Source of the DNA: Colius striatus
Taxonomy: Eukaryota; Chordata; Aves; Coliiformes; Coliidae
Length of the DNA stretch: 64,000 bases
Assembly (NCBI RefSeq): GCF_028858725.1
Contig: NC_084765.1
Location: forward strand, 9,131,501 to 9,195,500
Direction: 5' to 3'
Below, in pieces: positions 39,501-64,000 of this stretch. The stretch's first letter is position 1; each line of letters starts with the position of its first letter. The translations under genes were made by a program, and so were the position numbers. The notes beneath the pieces were generated by a model that saw only the letters and a program-made list of their open reading frames with translations, made no database searches and had not been told where the DNA came from.

Positions 39501-42500
39501 ATTAAGAGACCTGTGAACAGATTTCATGCTTTAAGATCATAAGCACTTATCAAGCTGCAATTATATTCACCTGTCACATTTTAGAAGCTTCTCAACAGAA
39601 AAAAACAAAAAACATTCTGATGTGGTGACACCAGCACCTCATGATTTAGCAAGGGTATTACTAAATCATATACTAAATGCTGGTGATACTGGCTTTCCCT
39701 TTAGTGTGGTTTTTCAGGATTTTTAAGTGCTTGAAAAAATAGCCCCTTGAAGCAAGCCACTTTACCATGTCACAACATATCCAGCTTCAGATCCTAAAAG
39801 ATGCCCACTATAAAAAGATAAAAAGGTTAATTACTAAACCTGCATGTCAAGCACCTGTAAAGCTACGGAGATTGAAGGGAGCATCTGTTTCCACATCCCT
39901 CATTCAGCCTCTCTGCCAGCTACAGTGATCACTGTTGGCACTCAGGGTAATAACTCCTGACATTTCAACAAAAGACAAACAAGAAGCACAAAACCCAAGG
40001 GTTTCCAACAGAACGACCAAAGTGACAAGACTGCATTTAATTCTAAAACAAAGAAAGAAGTGCCAAGAAGACTGGCTGATTATATTTTTTTTGCACTTGC
40101 TTTCTGGTCTCGGCAATTTACTGTAACTTCTGTAAGCAAAAACAAAAAAGTTCTAAGTAGAAGCAAGGTTATTTGATCCATTGTGCTAATAAAGAGAGAA
40201 TCATCAACTGCTTCTATAATTCTGCCAGTACTTTTCTACCAAGTCTGAGTAAAAATATTTTAGCTCATTAATTCAGACATGACTAGTATCTCCTATCAGA
40301 GGTCTAACTCATCAGTACTTTCCTTTCTCTACCCTAACACTGGGAGACTGATATAACAGATCACTTAACACTTCTTTTTATAAAGGAGTGGTTCTCTCTC
40401 CCTAACCAGAGAGAATTGTTACAAGTAAAGCTTTCACGGAGTAGTATCAGAATGTTAGTCCCTAAAATATCTTCAGCCATCTAATGTTCTGTAGAATTTC
40501 AAGTCATATTTCAAGCTCTTTGAACTCATTTGGCTCCGAAATACAGAAACCAGATGGAATGCAGAAACCAGCACAGAAGTAGCTAATTCACCCAGAAGGT
40601 GACTTACTAGGCTAAGTGCAGCACATTGCTATTAAAAATGGATAGACTAGGTTTTACATTAGAGTCACAAAGAGGGGAAGTTACCTTGCATGTTTTTCTT
40701 TCCAAATCAAATATTTAACAGAGGAAAACCACAGGTGTCACTGACAAGGAAAGATTAGTTGTGGCTTAAAACTACACACATAGATCGAAAAGTAGAAACA
40801 TTCTCTAGTCACTAAGTAACCTCATAAGGATATAATTTATACTAATATGTGTTGTCTCAGGAGAATTAGAAGTCTTTGTTTCCAAGAATCAGAATTTAAT
40901 ATTCTTGGGAACTAAAACCCAATAAAACAAAGTGTCTGCATCTTTCATAAGAAGCATTTACACTAAAAGCCTAGCACTACAGGCAGCTGAGCGGGTGGCA
41001 AGGGCCAAGGAACAAACAGTAGCACTCGGGTGTAGGAGGAAAAGGGAGCCAACAGTTTGTTTGCTCAACGCAAACTAATCCATCATAAAATACTTGAAAC
41101 TTAGCAGACCTTACTGAAGCATAGCTAAATCCAGAGCTCTAGTCTCTCTTTTAAAAGAGCCCCTTCAGCAAGGGAAGTTTAAACCTAGGAGCCAAATAGG
41201 GAAGCAGCCTCCTGGATTGTCACTCTTGCAACATGATATAGAGAAAAGAGGTGATTATTAGGAGGCCTACATCAGATCTTGTTAAGAGGCTGATAAGTGC
41301 TCTACCAGCAAGTAAACAGAATGCCAGGGGAAATCAGTTTATCGGTCCTCCCCCATTGTATTCAGAAGACAGCTCTTTCAAGTTGCAGGCTTGAAGAAGG
41401 TTGCATTTAACAGTCAGAATAGCATATGTTGCTAATTCACAGTTACTAAGTGAAAGCTCAACAGCTTCAGGAGGATGCCGCTTCTCTGGCCTAAAGTAGA
41501 CTTGAATCCTTACCTTCATTATTAGATGCAAGGTTCTGAAAGGATGTGCTGTGTGCTTTATGCAACAAATAGCAGGCTGTGGCCTAAATTGGGACAGCCT
41601 TTATGAAACAGGAAAGGCAAGATGGGTTTGAAAGACACAGATAAACAAAAACCAACTAGTCTCTCAAAGTAGAGAGACTAAAAGTAGCTTCACATAGTCA
41701 GAGAATTATACTTTACTACTAACTAAAAGTTTAGAAATAAGAATACTAAATAAATAGTCCTTGAAGGAACGTGAAGCAAGAAGTTACACAGCCCAGTAAG
41801 TGGAGCAAGAAATTTCCACTCTTTCTGCTAAGGACTTAAAATGGCCATCAAGTCTACTTATTCTAGCCTATGCAAATTGTTTAAAATTAGTTACCTCCTT
41901 GAAATACAAGTAGTTTCAAAGCCTAATTGAACTGATTGAGAGTCTGTTCACAGAAGTCTAATCATGGGCTGGACTACTGTGTATTTGTCGGATACTCCTG
42001 TAGTTTGTACTGAGTAAATAACTTGCACTAAGATGTCTGTTCTGCATATTGCAAAGAAAACCTCATTTTCCACAGACTCCACAAGCTTTCATACACTGGC
42101 AACAAATACTCCAAGACTCCTCTTCAAGTACTGTCCCTCTCCAACCTGAATCTCAACCTTGAAGTTAAGTGAGAAGTGCTGGCAATGAGAACTGTTCACA
42201 CAGGCTCACAAATAACTTTTGCCTGACTTGCTTGGCTCACTATATATACAATGCAGATTATGAGGCACATGATGCAACATCATGTCAATACAGCCTCAAT
42301 TCCACATACATACCATCATAAGAACAAATATTGACAATATTCAGCCTCTTCTCAGAATTTTAATCACTTCCTTTCCACGTCTTTTTCTCTCCACTCCACA
42401 ATGTCACTGCCTTTGAGTATTTGTCTTACTATAAATCATACTGAGAAAACTGTGTAACAGAGGAAAGCAAGCCTCCTAATTTCAGATTCGAGAATTGCAT

Positions 42501-44711
42501 CCAAGTTAGGTACCTTATACAGTAAATATAACTATTTGTATCCTTAGACATCTGGTTCTGGGATAATTTCATCAGGAATGAAGGAAAAGATGAGCTATCG
42601 AGTTTCTTAAAGATATTCAACTATATGATGCTGTTTTAAGTCTGGTTTATCAATCTTAGAAGTTAATAATGGCAAATAGTACCAAATAATTTTAACTTAA
42701 GCAGTAAATCAGATGTTTGCTGATTTAAACAAGAATACCACAGCTACTTTCTGACACTTATGGTGGCAGACTGAACTGCTGTTTTCATAGTAGAAATAGG
42801 GCATAGACAGAAGATGTAGCAGAAACTTCTACCATATGTTCATTTTACATCCCAGGAAAATTTTAACCAAGTGCTGAGTTGATTTTTTTTTCCTCTAATA
42901 AACTTATGGTAAGCTCAGCCTTTAGTTTTTTCATATACTCATAAATGAAGCTAAAGAGGCCTTGATTCTACATGTCAGGATATGAAGTTTTCAGGAGCCA
43001 TAGAAAATTACCATCCTGAAGGGTGTAATAATTCAAGTAAAATGAAATTAAAGTCTTCTGGTGATAATCACTGAGCTTCTAGTCAATGGATATAACAGAA
43101 TCACTCCAACTAGAGCCCATGGCTCTAAGCATTCCGGTTTTGTTCAGTGCATTAATGTCTTAGAACTTTTGCTTTCACTAATTAATTGTGGTTTCTCTTG
43201 CTTCTCATAGTAAAAATAAAAGCTGCTCAAAGATGTCACTGTTCCACATTCCAGAAAAGACAATTGCATACTTACTAATTATGTATCAGTGAGTCATATT
43301 TGTTGTAGAGCAGGGAACACCAAAGTGAATGCCAACTCCACACTGAAGAGAAGTATTAAGATAAAATTAACAAGGAAAGAACTTATATCTTGAATGTAGA
43401 AGTAGGTTTAAATTTAGTTTGAGATGGCAGAGAAGCAGCTCAGAGTTTATTTGGGTCACCTTTATCTTGCAGAAAGGAGGGCAGAGCTGTCTGAAGAACA
43501 CTACAGAAGACAGTAAGAAAACCTAGAATTTAAAGCTTAGGTAAGTGAGACCTGTCAACCTTTGATTCTAAAATTATGACGGTACAGCACATATTAAAAA
43601 TAAGAGCAGACAATTCATTTCAGGTCCATTGGAACCATTCCACAGTTTCTAAAGATTTAGTCAAGTACACAGTGAAGGTCACCAAGGTCAACAAAATAAA
43701 TTGTACATACTTCAGCAAAACAGCTGTGAATACACTTTAAAAAGTAGCTCACTTACATTTCTCCAGAGTGGCCATTCTTAGGTGATCTTTCCTTGCTTCT
43801 GTCTTAAAAGTCTCCTCAGTATATTGTGAAATATACAAAAATACTATGAAAAGTTAACACTTCCCAGCTCTGTTCAGTGTACTTCTCAGATCCAAGTTAC
43901 CTCTAAATGCTTGATGTTTTTGAACAATGTATGATGTAGTACTGTACTATGAAGAAAGAGCAAAATTTTTAGCAGCATGATAGATGTAAGGGATAACAAT
44001 TTCTTTTGTTTTCTTACCTCTGAATCAACTGAACAAACCAACAAAAGCCATCTATATATGGTTAACTAAAGGAAAGGTTATGTTTTAAAGACTTCATACC
44101 ACAGCTTACAGATGATGCATCATCTCTGGAACTGTGCCTTCAATACAAAGAGGAAGAATCCTTGAAATCTGAACACTTGAAGAAACTGAGGTTACAAAAC
44201 AAAACCCAATCCACTTTGGTGATGTACTAACTTAATGTCACCTTTTCCTCCCTCACCACAAAATGCAGATGCTACACTGTAGTTGTTTGCAATTCCTCAA
44301 AATATTAATCCAAAAGCTAATACAGAAATATCACAGTAACCCTTTTAAACCACATGAAAAAACACCCATCTATTTAAGCAAATTTGAAACTAATACCACA
44401 AATGAACAGACAAGGGGCAGAAAAACATCTCATCCAAGAATACCTCACTATGTGTTTTGACACCACCCAATGAAGGTTTGGATTGCAGGAGTTTTGTTTG
44501 GGGTTTTTTTGTAATGTGAAGGGTTTTTTTTCATTTTGTTTTCTAAAATGCAATATTAGTCATGACCTTGATTTCCAAAGATTCTCACAAAGGAAAGAGC
44601 GTGTTGACATATATTAAGATAGCATTTATACAGTCCAGTTACTTCCCACAAATTAGATTAAAACTAAGGAAAAATACAATAAACACTGTAACACCACTTT
44701 CAAGGGATTTG

Positions 44712-47401
44712 TTTATTTTTGGTTTACAAACAAAGGCACCCAATATTTCTGTTTATGTCTTATAAAAGGTCACAGATTTAGCATTTGCTTCCAAACATCT
44801 GTTCCTACATCAGAAAAACATTACAGGAAAATGTAACTTTTTTTCCTGGTCCCAAATTTAAATACCACTAACTGTTAAGTGATTGTGTTGTTTCTGACCA
44901 CTCTTCCTATTTAACCAACTGGAATACCTCCTGGAACTTACTAGTCAGTACAGTGAGTCTAGCTTACTGTATCAAAATAAGAGTTCTGGTATATTCTCAT
45001 CAACATCTGTTATGTGCAAACACTGGTACAAAGAACTGCAAGAGAATTAGGTTCTGATATGGAAAAAAACCACAGTAGGTTCAGGTAGAATCTCACAGAC
45101 TGACCATAAGAAGTGACAAAACTAAACATGACGCTAAATCTATTGTCAGTTAAATAGGATGACTGATGAGTGCACAGAATCCATCATCTCCAAAGATGAG
45201 AAAGAATTTGGGTTTCTAAATTGGCAAATATTTAAAGAAGTTAAATAGCCTTATGTTCTAAGTCATCTTTTTCTCCATCATTTATTCAAAAGATTAGATT
45301 TCTAAGCAGTGTTTTGGACCAGAAATAATCAGTTCACTGGCTTCATAGTTTTCAGTATTAACAAACATTTAAAATACCATGTATTGAAGAACCAAATTCT
45401 TAAGTGAATTGCTTGACAGAATCACTTTCAGAATACGAAGTATTTTTCTTACACAAACTTTAGCCACATGCCAACATGTAACAAGGGGTGTCATTGGACA
45501 GTAGGCACCTCTGAAAAAAGCCTACAATGCAGGAACTCTTAAGCATACTTTCAGGTCTAAAGACAAGTGGGGAGGCAACTAAAAATGTCATACACCTAAT
45601 GCATTTGTTAAAGTGTAGTATCTTCAATCACAGAAGCTGTAATTTGTTTTCAGCCACAGAGGTCTCTCACACAAGGTGTGGTCCTAGACCATTCAGGCTT
45701 TTCATCACTAGCTTAATATATACACAGGCAATTTTGAAAAGGAATTACAGCTTAAACTACTTACTACAGAATATTCAGCTTCAACAAGGAAGCCATTATC
45801 TTTTCAAAATGAGATATACACCTGCACGAAAGGTGTTCTCTATAAAGTAAGAGTTTTCACAAGAATAGCAAAATAAGTTCTTTACATACTTAAAATAGGA
45901 CAAAAAACTACCACGGGCAAGTATAATGTAGCTCTTCTGTAATTAAGTCATCATTTGCCTTTCCAAGCAGATTCAAGAATATATTCATCAGTATAAACTG
46001 ACTTTAATGAACAAACACTGGGCAAGAGTGCTGGTCAGTGCATCAATTAGAGGAACATTACAGTGTTCTCAGAGTTCTGTGCAACAAAAATTTAAAGAGA
46101 TCTTCATGTACTGCCTGAAACAGAGACCCAATCTTTTCTTACAGTGTGCTATTTTTACAAATATTTTACCTATTGAAACAAAGTAACATGCAAAAAAACC
46201 CCAGATTTCTTCAGATTTAACCTAGTTATTTACGTTAAAGATGGACAGAAGAATTTCATTTTGAAGCAAGGTACACCTTGCTCTGCTTGCCCAGTTAAAT
46301 TAAGTTTTATTGGGGCAGGGATAAGCAAGTGTGCTTACACACTGGTGTTGTCCACACATCAGATTTCACATCTCAGAGATTAAAATTATTAATTCATGAC
46401 ATATTTGCTAACTTTGCTTAGAATTTAAAATCAGGTATATCTCAGTGAAAGCCTATAGTTTGTCCAACTACTATTGCCAGTAACATAAACAGAAACTAAG
46501 CATCATAAATTCCTTTCAAATACATTTACATTTTGAAGTCTGAAGTGTAACAATCAAGTGCTGGCTCTACGTTCCCAACAAAAATCCAATTAAAAAAGAA
46601 GAGGATGGTCAATGACTTTATTTTTGCCTCCCTCAAGGTTACATTTCCTTTTGTCTATTCAATGATAGGATCAATTCTGCTTTCAGAGAATTGTTCATGT
46701 TGACATAAACACAAGTTGGATACAGCCAGTTTCATGCACAGAACGGAATGAATAAGTGCATTCTGAAGACCAGATATGACAAAAGGCCTTTCAGTAGTTA
46801 AGGAAAGCTGGTTTGGATTTTTTTTTCTTTTTGAAGCAAAGTAGGCACTATTTTTGCATCTCTACTTTGATGAGAAGGGAAGAAGTGGCAAAAAGTAAAG
46901 ACAGAAGTCTTCAAATAATTTCCTTCAGAACATCCACCATCATTTTTACGCTTTAGAACTTGCAAAACCCTTTGTATCTTGGAAGAACTTAAAATAAATA
47001 TGTCTACAGCAACTAGCAACAACCAAGCTGGTATTTATCTTGCTTAATGTGGAGTAAAACTTACAAGAAAAAAATCATATTAAGGCAGATTCCAAATCAA
47101 ACACGTTCAAATTGCACAGTTACGGTGGTCAGTGGCCTAAAATGTTTTCCCCAGCTCAAAAAGAGTTGAAGTTAATTAAATGCTTCGTCTAATGCCAATT
47201 CAACCTGGCACATGACCATTTTATTTTCTCTGTTTCCAGGAAGATATACAGCTAACATTACATATACCATACTGTGTATTTCACACTCCAACTTAAGATG
47301 AAATTATGCTTTTACAAAATGTGAGATGACTACATGTTACAGGCTTTGTGCAGTTAGACCACCATATGCATAGATGTCCTAATGCTAAATTATCATCTTC
47401 T
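44712..47401 (-). other. FAR1: Probable FAR1 3' UTR
   Basis: The sequence downstream of the FAR1 stop has no convincing open frames. Minus-strand AATAAA words occur at 46617-46622, 46306-46311 and 44712-44717, so ends of about 0.8, 1.1 and 2.7 kb are possible. The mammalian transcript, as I remember it, has a 3' UTR of around 3 kb, which favours the distal site. The left boundary given here is a guess from that signal. Confidence 0.45.

Positions 47402-64000
<16,599 letters not shown>

Larger units (their letters stand above)
33875..44700. other. Intergenic stretch between OVCH2 and FAR1, right part
   Basis: AT-rich sequence with two short CR1 tails (listed). All open frames are short and unlike known proteins. 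T/G-rich low-complexity runs occur near 44490-44530. The true end of the FAR1 3' UTR may fall near the right side of this stretch. Confidence 0.5.

Overview
The window is vertebrate nuclear DNA, and almost certainly avian. It holds several copies of the bird/reptile CR1 retroposon with the usual 3' tail (TCATAGAATCATAGAAT-type and TAGATGATCTCTAAAGGTCC-type words). It also holds intron-rich genes whose exons translate to clear orthologues of vertebrate proteins. I cannot name the species.

Layout, left to right. (1) Positions 1-215 are a GC-rich, CpG-dense promoter-like block. It probably starts a leftward gene that leaves the window after its first coding exon. (2) Positions 216-5805 have no gene I recognise and two short CR1 tails. 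(3) Positions 5806-20218, minus strand, hold ovochymase-2 (OVCH2). I could place 19 coding exons with compatible splice sites and phases, giving serine protease 1, two CUB domains, an acidic linker and serine protease 2. Both proteases keep an intact His/Asp/Ser triad. The signal-peptide exon was not found, and it is unclear whether the gene continues past protease 2. (4) About 20.2-44.7 kb is a long intergenic stretch with CR1 copies (one a LINE fragment with reverse-transcriptase coding remains) and a few short ORFs, one of which looks like a single-pass membrane microprotein. (5) About 44.7-64.0 kb, minus strand, holds the 3' two thirds of FAR1 (fatty acyl-CoA reductase 1): eight constitutive-type coding exons down to the stop codon at 47402-47404, plus a probable long 3' UTR. 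The exons for roughly the first 182 residues lie beyond the right edge.

The most interesting feature is in FAR1. A second intact 172-nt exon at 56920-57091 lies 299 nt downstream of the canonical 172-nt exon at 57391-57562. It has the same phase, good splice sites, no stop, and a divergent but clearly homologous translation (about half the residues identical). Using both exons, or neither, creates an immediate stop codon, so the pair has the logic of mutually exclusive exons that swap residues ~319-376 of the reductase.

OVCH2 and FAR1 have no evident functional link. OVCH2 is a secreted multi-domain protease of the oviductin type, linked in amphibians to egg-coat processing. FAR1 is a peroxisomal enzyme that makes fatty alcohols for ether lipids and waxes. 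All coordinates come from reading the sequence by eye, and splice junctions rest on frame continuity and remembered orthologue sequences.
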